DNA of 54,134 nt, from contig ONFL01000067.1 of assembly GCA_900317095.1 (NCBI GenBank), positions 1 to 54,134 of the forward strand, read 5' to 3'. This DNA comes from an uncultured Eubacteriales bacterium. GTDB lineage: Bacteria; Bacillota; Clostridia; Lachnospirales; Lachnospiraceae. The notes below the pieces were generated by a model, which saw only the letters and a list, made by a program, of their open reading frames with translations, made no database searches and was not told where the DNA came from. Each line of letters begins with the position of its first letter. Position 1 is the stretch's first letter. Position numbers and translations under genes: made by a program. Positions 35,118 through 43,550 of this stretch are shown here, in pieces.

Positions 35118-36457
35118 GACAGGCGGGCGAATTCTTTTTTGCGGATATGAAAATAGGTCAGGGTGACCATAGTACCGGTTATAGCCCAGGTGATGGGATA
35201 AACGCTCATCAGTACATGGATGTCATGCCAGCGGCTGAAAACAGCAGCCACCCAGACCAGGCGGAAGCCGCAGCAGCCCAGCATGGTTAGGACTGTGGGA
35301 ATCAGGGAGTGACCCATGCCGCGCAGGCATCCGCCGCTGATCTCATAGACCCCGGTCATCAGCTCCAGCATAGCCACAAAGAGAATGCGGATGCAGGCAT
35401 AGTACATAACTGCGGGATCCGTCGTAAAGACCTGTACAAACAGACCCCTGCCCAGGGCAAATATCCCTCCCAGAAGGCCGGCGGCCGTCAGCCCCTCCAG
35501 CGTACAAAGGGCATAGACCCGGCGGCAGCGGTCCTTATTGCCGGCAGAGAAATTCTGGCTTGTAAATGTCACCGCCGTCTGGGCAAAGGCGTTGATGATA
35601 AAATAGGTCATGAATTCAAAATTCTGTCCTGCTGTGTTGCCGGCTATGCAGTCGGCGCCGAAGCTGTTGATGGCCGACTGGATGACCAGGTTTGAAAAAG
35701 AGAATATCACACCCTGCAGCCCGGCAGGGATGCCGATCTTCAAGATGCGGACCAGATGCTGCCGCTTCAGGCAGAGCTTTTTCCAGGAAAAACGGAAAAC
35801 GCCTTCCTCCCTGCTCAGAAAATGCAGGGTGATGGCCGCGTTGACGCCCATGGAGGCGACAGTAGCTATGGCCACACCTGCCACGCTCATATGGAAAACA
35901 ATGACCAGCAGCAGATCGCCGGCTACGTTTATAATGCCGGCCAGGGCCAGACTGATCAGGGGCCGGCTGCTGTCTCCCTTGCTGCGCAGGACCGCCGCCC
36001 CGAAATTATAGAGCATGAAGAAGGGCATGCCCAGGAAGTAAATACGCAGATAAAGGCGGGCCATGCCCAGAACCTGGTCCGGCGTATTGATCAGGCGCAG
36101 GATCTGCGGAGCCATAAGCTCCCCTGCCGCCATAAGGACAAAGCCGCTTATCAGGGCCAGAGACAAAGCCGTATGGATGGCGTCCGGTATCTCCCGGCTG
36201 CTTCCGCGGCCGATCAGAGACGCGATGAGGACATTGGCTCCTATGGAAAGGCCCAGAAAAAGGCCGATCAGCAGATTGATAAGCGGGGCGTTGCTTCCCA
36301 CGGCCGCCATGGCCTGGCTGGAACTGAAATGACCGACCACCGCCAGGTCTGTGGCCGTAAAAAGCTGCTGCAGGATGCTGGCCGCCGCCATAGGCAGAGC
36401 AAAAAGGATCAGCTTGTCCCAAAGCCGGCCATGCAGCATATCTGTTTCATTTTTCAT
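35114..36457 (-). CDS. MATE-family multidrug efflux protein
   Basis: 447 residues with twelve membrane helices in two similar halves. Typical MATE cues: LPMAAASILQQLFTATDLAVVG near the N-terminus, INTPDQVLGMARLYLRI and the second-half FINAFAQTAVTFTSQNF. Such proteins export cations or drugs with Na+ or H+. Its stop codon overlaps that of the convergent aldehyde dehydrogenase. Upstream are a possible promoter (36507-36535) and a 14-bp inverted repeat. Confidence 0.9.
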   Translation of the reverse strand: MKNETDMLHGRLWDKLILFALPMAAASILQQLFTATDLAVVGHFSSSQAMAAVGSNAPLINLLIGLFLGLSIGANVLIASLIGRGSSREIPDAIHTALSLALISGFVLMAAGELMAPQILRLINTPDQVLGMARLYLRIYFLGMPFFMLYNFGAAVLRSKGDSSRPLISLALAGIINVAGDLLLVIVFHMSVAGVAIATVASMGVNAAITLHFLSREEGVFRFSWKKLCLKRQHLVRILKIGIPAGLQGVIFSFSNLVIQSAINSFGADCIAGNTAGQNFEFMTYFIINAFAQTAVTFTSQNFSAGNKDRCRRVYALCTLEGLTAAGLLGGIFALGRGLFVQVFTTDPAVMYYACIRILFVAMLELMTGVYEISGGCLRGMGHSLIPTVLTMLGCCGFRLVWVAAVFSRWHDIHVLMSVYPITWAITGTMVTLTYFHIRKKEFARLS

Positions 36458-36506
36458 AGTTATCTTGCCGTTTTATTTAAGTAATTTTCTCCTGCAAAAC
36501 GCATAT

Positions 36507-36535
36507 ACTTTATCAATTATTTCTTCATCAGTCAA
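36507..36535 (-). promoter_or_regulatory. Possible MATE promoter
   Basis: Minus strand TTGACT, 17 bases, TAAAGT, about 50 bases upstream of the MATE start. The -10 matches only four of six bases. Confidence 0.4.
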
Positions 36536-36559
36536 GCCCCGGACAGTAAATGGCAGCTG

Positions 36560-36609
36560 CTATTATCACAGAGTGATTTCCTTTAAAAGCAATTGCTCTG
36601 TGATAATAG
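36560..36609. repeat. 14-bp perfect inverted repeat upstream of the MATE gene
   Basis: CTATTATCACAGAG at 36560-36573 is mirrored by CTCTGTGATAATAG at 36596-36609 with a 22-base gap, immediately upstream of the possible MATE promoter. It could be an operator, a terminator stem or a small mobile-repeat fragment. Confidence 0.7.
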
Positions 36610-36622
36610 TGCCCGGGAGCTG

Positions 36623-36662
36623 ACAAAGGAGACAATGCTTTCATCCGCGTTGTCTCCTTTGT
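36623..36662 (-). terminator. Hairpin after the methyltransferase gene
   Basis: ACAAAGGAGACAA is mirrored exactly by TTGTCTCCTTTGT around a 14-base loop, about 63 bases beyond the methyltransferase stop. No T run follows, so it is an imperfect intrinsic terminator. Confidence 0.5.
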
Positions 36663-36669
36663 ATAATCC

Positions 36670-36707
36670 ATATTCTATTTAATCTGTAAAATCAATATTC
36701 TATTTAA
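36670..36707. repeat. 13-bp direct repeat
   Basis: ATATTCTATTTAA occurs at 36670-36682 and again at 36695-36707, a 25-base period, in the short gap after the methyltransferase gene. Confidence 0.7.
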
Positions 36708-36724
36708 CAAATACAGAATCTCTG

Positions 36725-38212
36725 TTACTTCCTGACTGCCAGCCGGAACATTGGAACCGGGTTATAGAATTCATCTTTTTCCCGGAAAACCTTCTCGCTG
36801 AGTCGGAAGTCGACCGACACACTGCTGACACCGATGTCTCCCAGGATCTGCGCATCCCAGGCGGGACGCTTGTGGTAGGATATTGGAAGCTGACGGACTA
36901 TGGCGTCATTTTCCGCCAACGCCTTGCGCGGCAGAACGTTGTGGGCGTGATTATAGGGCAGATCGGCCATCCTCTCATTTCTGACCATTCCATAATTGGC
37001 ATCAAAATTCAGAAGTACACCGTCCTTCTTCAGGACCCGCAACCATTCCCTGTAGGCTGCTTCCGGGTGGGGAAGGGTCCAGGTCACATTCTTTGTGACA
37101 ATGGCGTCAAAAGACTGATCCGGAAAGTCCAGATGTTCAGCGTCCATCTTCAGAAAACGGCAGGCTGCGCCTTCCTCTCCCGCCAGCAGGACAGCGTCCT
37201 CTATCATTTCCGGCGTCAGATCTATCCCGGTGACATCATAACCCAGACCGCTCAGCAAAATAGAAAAGTATCCCGGGCCGCACCCGATATCCAGGATTTT
37301 CAGGCTCTTTTTATCCGGCAGCTCCGGAAGGATCTGCGCCAGCCACCGCCAGGAGATAGGATCATGCAGCTCCCGCCGCTTCTGATCCAGAAATGTGACG
37401 GACCGTTTTCCCCAATAAAGCCTTACATGGTCCTTTACATCGGGCTTGCGGGCAAAAACCATGAACATGGGCGTGGAAGCGCAGCTGATCTTCTCATCCT
37501 CATTCCAGACCTTTTCCCAAACAGCCTCATCCGCCTGAACGCTGTCAAATCCGATCTGCCAGAGCAGTTCGACATCCCAGGCCGGCCGGCTCTTTCCTGT
37601 CAGCGGCACTTTTTCTGCCAGCTCTTCCATGCGGTCAAAATTCTCCCCGACATTGCAGTCCTCTATTCCCTTTTGGCGGGCATTTTCCCGGTCTGCTTCA
37701 TAGGCCAGCCGTTTCTCTGGCTCCAGCAGATAGTTATACCAGCCGGCATCGAAATTCAGCAGAATGCCGTCCGTGTCCAGAACACGGTACCAGTCTCTGT
37801 AAGCCTGTTCAGGATGCGGCAGGTTCCAGGTCACATTCCGGCTGATAACCACATCAAATGACATATCTTCAAATTCCGATGCCTGCACATCTCCCAGGAC
37901 CCAGGTTATGGACCCGGATAACTCCCCTGCATTGGCTTTGGCCTGGTCTATCATCTGTGGAGTAAAATCCATAGCTGTGACCTTATATCCGGTCTGTGCC
38001 AGCAGGATACTGATAAATCCCGGTCCTGCCCCGGCATCCAGCACACGGATCCGGCCGGGACTGCGGTCAGGAAAGGCTGCGCTGATGTAGCTGACCAGAA
38101 TCTTTCTCCAGTTCTCCCGCCGTATGTCCTGCATCTCCTCCTGATTATACTGAGAATAACCGGCCGATCTCCCGCTCCAGTATTCCTGCATGGCATGCAT
38201 GAGTTTTTCCAT
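36725..38212 (-). CDS. Tandem-duplicated class I SAM-dependent methyltransferase
   Basis: 495 residues made of two homologous class I methyltransferase units, about 1-258 and 259-495. SAM motif I is VLDAGAGPGF (57-66) in the first and LDIGCGPGYF (307-316) in the second. Both repeat the same later pattern NVTWxLPHPExAYRxWxRVL and LLNFDA, and each has a C-terminal half rich in RPAWD. So this is an internal duplication or fusion with two SAM sites, not a family I can name. It is the last gene of the nickel/peptide ABC importer run, 28 bases after an ATPase gene. It may methylate or modify the imported compound; the substrate is unknown. Confidence 0.82.
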   Translation of the reverse strand: MEKLMHAMQEYWSGRSAGYSQYNQEEMQDIRRENWRKILVSYISAAFPDRSPGRIRVLDAGAGPGFISILLAQTGYKVTAMDFTPQMIDQAKANAGELSGSITWVLGDVQASEFEDMSFDVVISRNVTWNLPHPEQAYRDWYRVLDTDGILLNFDAGWYNYLLEPEKRLAYEADRENARQKGIEDCNVGENFDRMEELAEKVPLTGKSRPAWDVELLWQIGFDSVQADEAVWEKVWNEDEKISCASTPMFMVFARKPDVKDHVRLYWGKRSVTFLDQKRRELHDPISWRWLAQILPELPDKKSLKILDIGCGPGYFSILLSGLGYDVTGIDLTPEMIEDAVLLAGEEGAACRFLKMDAEHLDFPDQSFDAIVTKNVTWTLPHPEAAYREWLRVLKKDGVLLNFDANYGMVRNERMADLPYNHAHNVLPRKALAENDAIVRQLPISYHKRPAWDAQILGDIGVSSVSVDFRLSEKVFREKDEFYNPVPMFRLAVRK

Positions 38213-38240
38213 AACTTAAATCTCTCCCTGTCTGCAACTG

Positions 38241-39002
38241 TCATATAAAAACAGCATTTATAAGTTTTTTTGTGTATTCTGCCTGTGGATTTCCTATAAT
38301 CTGATCCGGTGTCCCGCTCTCCATGATCTTTCCATCGCACAGGACAAGAACCCGGTCACAAAACTGCTGGACCAAAGCCAGATTATGGCAGATAAAAAGA
38401 TAAGACAGATTCTTCTCATCATGGAGCTTCTTCAACAGTTCCATGACCTGCTTCTGCACAGTCACATCCAGAGCACTCGTAGCCTCATCCAGAATGATCA
38501 GCTGCGGATCGCAGGCCAGGCTTCTGGCTATGGCCGCCCGCTGACACTGGCCGCCGCTGACCTCATGGGGATAACGGTCAGCGAAATCTTCCGAAAGGCC
38601 GCACTCAGTCAGGAGAGATACCACCTTTCTCCGGATCTCTTCTGCCGGCATACCCTGATTTTTAAGACTCTCCCCGATTCCATTTCCCAGGGTCTTTCTG
38701 GGGTCAAATGATCCGACAGGAGTCTGAAATACCATCTGGATTTTTTTGTAAAGTTCCCGCTGAGCTTTCCCCCTGCAGTGCGTGATATCCACACCGTCCA
38801 GTTCAATCGTTCCTTCCGTCGCGTCAGTAAGCCGTGTGATCAGGCGGGCGATCGTACTTTTCCCGGACCCGGATTCGCCTACCAGCCCCAGGATCTCTCC
38901 TTTATAAAGGCTGAAGCTGACATGATCAACTCCATAAAATTCTTTCTTTCCATGAAGAGAAAATTTTTTCGTAAGGTTATCAACCTCGAGAATTGGTACC
39001 AT
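38241..39002 (-). CDS. Nickel/oligopeptide ABC transporter ATPase (DppF/NikE-like)
   Basis: 253 residues. Walker A GESGSGKST, signature VSGGQCQR, Walker B LIILDEATSALD, and the OppF-type ending with AEYTKKLINAV. It powers import together with the DppD-like ATPase. Start at 39002 (MVPILEVDNL) has GGGGAAG seven bases upstream; the open frame extends to 39032 without a good site. It is 33 bases after the previous ATPase gene. Confidence 0.9.
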   Translation of the reverse strand: MVPILEVDNLTKKFSLHGKKEFYGVDHVSFSLYKGEILGLVGESGSGKSTIARLITRLTDATEGTIELDGVDITHCRGKAQRELYKKIQMVFQTPVGSFDPRKTLGNGIGESLKNQGMPAEEIRRKVVSLLTECGLSEDFADRYPHEVSGGQCQRAAIARSLACDPQLIILDEATSALDVTVQKQVMELLKKLHDEKNLSYLFICHNLALVQQFCDRVLVLCDGKIMESGTPDQIIGNPQAEYTKKLINAVFI

Positions 39003-39035
39003 ATTCTTCCCCGCAATTCTATATACTGACATATC

Positions 39036-39818
39036 TCAGATCCTGTGCAGCCGCGGCACCGCGGAAAGAAGCTTTCTGGTATAGGCATCCTTCGGATGAG
39101 AGAGAACCTCTGCGGCCGGACCGTATTCCATTGTATTTCCATCCTGCAGTACCAGTATCGTATCCGCCATTGCCGATACCACGCCTATATCATGTGTAAC
39201 AATGATAACAGCCGTTCCAAACATATCCCGCACATTCATCATTTCCTGTACGACCTGTCTCTGAACCGCAACATCCAGCGCGCTGGTCGGCTCATCGGCC
39301 AGAAGGATCTGCGGATGCAGAAGCATGGCGATGGCGACGCCCGCCCGCTGGTTCATACCGCCCGAGAGTTCAAAGGGATAACTTTCCCAGATCCGCTGCC
39401 CATCCTTAAAATCCAGCTTTTCAAACATTTCGAGAGCTTCTTGCCGGGCAGTTTCTTTTGATATAGTGCCATGGGCAGACATGCTCTCCACAATCTGCTG
39501 TCCGATCGTACGGATAGGACACAGAGATGCACCGGCATCCTGGAAGATCATTCCGATTTTGGCTCCCCGGATCTGCCTCATCTCTTTCTCCGGCAGATCC
39601 GGCAGATTTTTCCCTTCGAACCAGATATCGCCGCGGGAAACGGTCCCATAGTTTCCCAGAAGTCCCATCGCGGCTTTGATAATCGTTGACTTCCCGGAAC
39701 CTGACTCGCCTACCAGACCAAGTATCTCCCCTTTGTGAAGAGAGAAATTCAGGTCATGCACGATCGCATGCAGGCCATAAGAAATCTCCACATGTTTATA
39801 GCATAGAAGCTCTTCCAT
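39036..39818 (-). CDS. Nickel/oligopeptide ABC transporter ATPase (DppD/NikD-like)
   Basis: 260 residues. Walker A GESGSGKST, an IFQDAGASLCP Q-loop, signature LSGGMNQRAG, Walker B LLADEPTSALD and VIVTHDIGVV. The C-terminal AYTRKLLSAVP is typical of OppD/DppD. It begins 15 bases after the binding-protein stop. Together with its partner ATPase, two permeases and a binding lipoprotein it forms one complete Opp/Nik-type importer. Confidence 0.9.
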   Translation of the reverse strand: MEELLCYKHVEISYGLHAIVHDLNFSLHKGEILGLVGESGSGKSTIIKAAMGLLGNYGTVSRGDIWFEGKNLPDLPEKEMRQIRGAKIGMIFQDAGASLCPIRTIGQQIVESMSAHGTISKETARQEALEMFEKLDFKDGQRIWESYPFELSGGMNQRAGVAIAMLLHPQILLADEPTSALDVAVQRQVVQEMMNVRDMFGTAVIIVTHDIGVVSAMADTILVLQDGNTMEYGPAAEVLSHPKDAYTRKLLSAVPRLHRI

Positions 39819-39833
39819 ATACGCATCCCTGTA

Positions 39834-41435
39834 TCAGTTTACATCAAGATCCGCCGTCAGCTCATAAAAATCGCAGGGATGAGCAGTGATTCCTGTCACT
39901 CCCTTTCTGGAGATCATGCTCATCTTCAGGAAAGAGCAGAAAATAAAAGCATGGTCGTCAAGGATCTGCTGCTGCATTTCGATCGCCAGCTTGCCGCGCT
40001 CATCCTTATTAAATGTATCCTCCAGCTCCTTCGCCAGTTTCTCAAGATTATCATTGTGGTAGCTTCCGCGGTTCTTTGTGGAAGAATCCAGGCAGTGCGT
40101 TGAGAAGAAGTTGGCCGGATCGCCCAGACCTGCGTTGACATTCGCTCCTACATATACATCCCACTGGGACTGATCCTTGCAGATCGTGTTGTGGTCTGCG
40201 GTTGAATTGATCTGGATATCAATCCCGATATCTTTCAGGGTTGCCTGTGCAGACTGAGCAAGAAGAGGAAGCTCCTGACGGCTGGGATAAGTCAGCCAGC
40301 GGACGCTGAGTTTCTGTCCGTCCTTTTCGCGGATTCCATCTCCGTCGCTGTCAACCCAACCTGCGTCTTCCAGAACTTTCTTAGCGCCTTCCGGATCATA
40401 GCTTTCTGTATTTACATTCTGACCGCCATAGCTTAAGGTATCGGGGAAAGCTCCCTTTCCTACATAACCATATCCCTGAAGCAGGGTCTTTACAAAGCCT
40501 TCTTTATCGATTCCCATGGCCATAGCCTTGCGGACCGCGCCATCGGAGCAGACCGGGGAATTAAAGTTAAACTGGCAATAGAAAGAACGGCTGGTAGCTG
40601 TTGACGAGAATGTATAATTGTCATTCGTAAAGAGCGGGTAGCTCTTATAAGCCATTCCGTAAGCTGCATCAATCTCGCCGGACTGAAGGGCAAGGGCCAG
40701 CGTATCGCCGTCGGAGATGGTCCGTACAGTAATCTTATCGACATTTACATCGCCATTCCAGTAATTGGGATTTTTCTCCAGGAGCAGGTGATCGTCGGTC
40801 ACAAGCTCTTTAGCCACATAGGGACCGGTTCCGATCACCATGCCTTCCGGTGTCACACCCGCGCTGACATCTATTATACATCCATAAGGCTCTGCCAGGT
40901 AGTTGAAAAGTACCGGATTAGGCTCAGAAGTTTTAATAGTGAGTTCATTCCCGTTCACATCTATGGACGCAATCTTCAGATCACCTGCCGCACGCTCATG
41001 TGTTTTAACCAGATCTTCCAGACAGGCTTTAACTGCCTCCCCGTCACAGGGATTGCCGTTAGAGAAGGTAACACCGTCTTTTATCTTCAGCTTCCAGGTA
41101 GTGTCATCCACATTCTCGTAAGATTCTCCGATCCAGGGCTGCAGATTCATGTCGTCATCCAGCTGGAAAAGGGTCTCGCCGACTCCATAACGGATGCAGG
41201 CCCATCCGCTGTAGCCTTCGTGCGGATTGATCGTGGACTCATCGTTTTCGGCGTTGAATGTCGTATCACCAAAGACGAATGTCTTCTCTCCTCCTGCGCC
41301 TTCAGTTTTTGCTGCTGTCTCTGCCGCAGCCGTCTCGGCTGACGTCTGAGATGTCCCTCCTGTGCCGCCGCAGCCAGCCAATGTGGATGCAGACAGAGCA
41401 AGGGCAAGTACAATACCTGCAATTCTCTTCTTCAT
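39834..41435 (-). CDS. Nickel/peptide-type ABC substrate-binding lipoprotein
   Basis: 533 residues of the SBP_bac_5 (family 5) class. Signal peptide with lipobox TLAGC (Cys about residue 21), a Thr/Ala/Glu linker, then the domain with IRYGVGETLFQLDDD, GVTFSNGNPC and PYGCIIDVSAG-type pattern and GTGPYVA. These proteins bind peptides, nickel-ligand or other metallophore complexes. Start 41435 has AAAGGGAG upstream. The absence of a clear histidine-rich site means the ligand (free Ni, chelate or peptide) is undecided. Confidence 0.9.
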   Translation of the reverse strand: MKKRIAGIVLALALSASTLAGCGGTGGTSQTSAETAAAETAAKTEGAGGEKTFVFGDTTFNAENDESTINPHEGYSGWACIRYGVGETLFQLDDDMNLQPWIGESYENVDDTTWKLKIKDGVTFSNGNPCDGEAVKACLEDLVKTHERAAGDLKIASIDVNGNELTIKTSEPNPVLFNYLAEPYGCIIDVSAGVTPEGMVIGTGPYVAKELVTDDHLLLEKNPNYWNGDVNVDKITVRTISDGDTLALALQSGEIDAAYGMAYKSYPLFTNDNYTFSSTATSRSFYCQFNFNSPVCSDGAVRKAMAMGIDKEGFVKTLLQGYGYVGKGAFPDTLSYGGQNVNTESYDPEGAKKVLEDAGWVDSDGDGIREKDGQKLSVRWLTYPSRQELPLLAQSAQATLKDIGIDIQINSTADHNTICKDQSQWDVYVGANVNAGLGDPANFFSTHCLDSSTKNRGSYHNDNLEKLAKELEDTFNKDERGKLAIEMQQQILDDHAFIFCSFLKMSMISRKGVTGITAHPCDFYELTADLDVN

Positions 41436-41498
41436 ATTTTCTCCCTTTCTTAATGGTTTTATATTTACCGGCCGGCAGGACCGGACCGGCACCTTACA

Positions 41499-42356
41499 TT
41501 ATCTTGAATGACTGTTCTTGGGATCCATGTAATCCCGGACTGTGTCTCCCAGCAGATTAAACAGGGATACCGTAATAAAGATGGCAATACCCGGAGACAT
41601 AACGATCCAGGGATAGATCTGCAGCATACTGCGTCCTGTCGACATCATGTTGCCCCATTCTGCTACGGGGGGCTGGGCGCCCAGATTCAGAAAGGACAAA
41701 CCTGCCAGTTCCATCATCATGGTCCCGATGTCCAGCATGGCAGTTACCAGCACAGGCCCCAGAATATTCGGAAGTATATGCCGGAAAATGAGCTGGGCGC
41801 TGTTGTCGCCGGAGAGTCGGGCTGCTTTAATATAGGAATTCTCCATATTCGCCAGGGTCTGGCTGCGCGCGACACGCGAATATTTGGGCCAGCTGATCAG
41901 TGCCAGGGCAATAACCGCGTTTATGATGCCGCCTGAAAAAAGTGCTGCTACCGCCATGGCGAAGACAAGGCCGGGAAAGGCCAGGAAGAAATCGGCGATC
42001 CTCATAACCAGAGAATCCAGAAAACCGCCGAATGTTCCGCACAGTACACCGATGAATGTCCCGAATATCGATATGATCAGTACCAGAGCCAGGGTTGACA
42101 GTATACTTGTCCGTCCGCCGATGAGTACTCTGGAGAACATATCTCTTCCGAACTCATCCGTTCCCATGATATGGCCCGGACCGGGCGGCTGCATGGAAAT
42201 GCTCAGATCCTGGGCATAAGGGTCATATGGGCAGATCTGACGCGCAAATATGGCAGCCAGAAGGAGAATACCTACAAGAATTGAGAGAACGATCAGCCTT
42301 GCCTTCACATGATCCTTTTTTACTTTTTTCGCTCTTACTGTAATCTCCTGCGTCAT
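41499..42356 (-). CDS. Nickel/oligopeptide ABC permease (DppC/NikC-like)
   Basis: 285 residues with about six membrane helices, the DppC-type N-terminal tail and the loop GTDEFGRDMFSRVLIGGRTS. The inner-membrane EAA-type motif AARLSGDNSAQLIFRHILPN is present. Start at 42356 follows GGGAGGG and overlaps the previous permease stop by four bases. Confidence 0.9.
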   Translation of the reverse strand: MTQEITVRAKKVKKDHVKARLIVLSILVGILLLAAIFARQICPYDPYAQDLSISMQPPGPGHIMGTDEFGRDMFSRVLIGGRTSILSTLALVLIISIFGTFIGVLCGTFGGFLDSLVMRIADFFLAFPGLVFAMAVAALFSGGIINAVIALALISWPKYSRVARSQTLANMENSYIKAARLSGDNSAQLIFRHILPNILGPVLVTAMLDIGTMMMELAGLSFLNLGAQPPVAEWGNMMSTGRSMLQIYPWIVMSPGIAIFITVSLFNLLGDTVRDYMDPKNSHSR

Positions 42357-43297
42357 TGTTTCATCCCTCCCAGGCGGATCCGCGGATCCAGATAACGGTA
42401 AGAAAGATCCGTTATCAGATTCACAACAACATATATGATAGCCATCCACATAACATATGCCTGTATAATCGGATAATCACGCATGCTGATGGCATCTACA
42501 GCCATCTTGCCGACTCCGTCCCACATAAAAATACTCTCCACAATGGCCGTGCCGCCCAGAAGACTTCCGATGGACAGAGTCAGCAGAGTCACGATCGTAA
42601 CCAGGGAGGCTTTCAGGACGCTCCTGAACAAAGTAACAGAAAACTTAATGCCTCTTGCCTTTGCTCCTGCCACATACTCCTTGCTCAGTTCATCCAGAAT
42701 GGTCGCGCGCACCTGCCGCAGGTACTTGGCACTCATGGCAATGGCCAGGGTCAGGGTCGGAAGAAAAACGCTTTTCATACTCGTTCCCGTGGAAATGACA
42801 GGGAACAGGCCCAGACGGATGGAAAAGAAGTACATCAGCAGCAGAGCGACGAAGAAGTTAGGCATGGAATTACCAATGAAACTGAAGACCCGTATGATAT
42901 AATCCGTGATCCTGTTCTGGCGGACCGCCGCCAGAATTCCCAGCGGGATGGACAGGACGATCGTCAGCAGGATTGATGTTGCCGTCAGCAGCAGGGTTCC
43001 CGGCAGTTTAGTCAGAAAGGTCTGAAATACAGGCTTTCCGGAAACATAGCTCGTTCCCATGTCACCATGCAGCATCTTTCCCAGCCATGTGAAATACTGA
43101 GTCAGAAAAGGCTTGTCCAGCCCCAGTTCCTCCCGGGCCGCGTCTACGACCTCCTGAGAGACCGCATTGCCTCTGTTTTCTATTTTCTGCTCGACAACAT
43201 CACTGCCTGCCACCCGCATCATCGCGAAAGACATGAATGTAATCGCAAAAAGGATCGGAAGCAGCTGCAGCAGCCGGCAGACTGCATAATGTTTCAT
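42353..43297 (-). CDS. Nickel/oligopeptide ABC permease (DppB/NikB-like)
   Basis: 314 residues, about six membrane helices. Starts like DppB (YAVCRLLQLLPILFAITFMSF), with the ELGLDKPFLTQYFTWLGKML loop and the EAA-type loop AGAKARGIKFSV. It is the first gene of the importer operon, preceded by AAGGAGAG and by a 215-base leader with a terminator-like stem. The operon then runs permease, permease, binding protein, ATPase, ATPase, methyltransferase. Confidence 0.9.
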   Translation of the reverse strand: MKHYAVCRLLQLLPILFAITFMSFAMMRVAGSDVVEQKIENRGNAVSQEVVDAAREELGLDKPFLTQYFTWLGKMLHGDMGTSYVSGKPVFQTFLTKLPGTLLLTATSILLTIVLSIPLGILAAVRQNRITDYIIRVFSFIGNSMPNFFVALLLMYFFSIRLGLFPVISTGTSMKSVFLPTLTLAIAMSAKYLRQVRATILDELSKEYVAGAKARGIKFSVTLFRSVLKASLVTIVTLLTLSIGSLLGGTAIVESIFMWDGVGKMAVDAISMRDYPIIQAYVMWMAIIYVVVNLITDLSYRYLDPRIRLGGMKQ

Positions 43298-43550
43298 GGT
43301 TGACGCTCTCCTTACTGTAAATAATATGTGAAATTATTGCTGAAAAACAAAAAAACAGCTGCTGCAATAATTCATCAGATTCGTCCCCTGAAGACGCAAA
43401 AAGCCCATGTCAAAAAGACATGAGCTTCATTCTCATAGATTCTGCCGCTGTTCAGTTGTGAAATACTTCTTTCAAGGAAAATCTTCGGGGCGGCATTTCA
43501 TATGCCGCATTATCACCTATTATTTTACTGAGGAAATCACATTCTGTCAA
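43298..43550 (-). promoter_or_regulatory. Promoter and structured leader of the importer operon
   Basis: Minus strand: a perfect TTGACA (43545-43550, overlapping the hemB stop), a 17-base spacer and TAAAAT (43522-43527) give a promoter just at the end of hemB. The RNA then has a GCGGCAT/ATGCCGC hairpin (43490-43508), an intrinsic terminator AGCTCATGTC/GACATGGGCT followed by TTTTTG (43402-43426), and a competing ATGAG/CTCAT hairpin (43420-43436) that shares the terminator's left arm. A long ATTATTGC/GCAATAAT stem follows. This is the layout of a transcription attenuator or riboswitch. I recognise no known class (no cobalamin box, for example). Confidence 0.55.
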
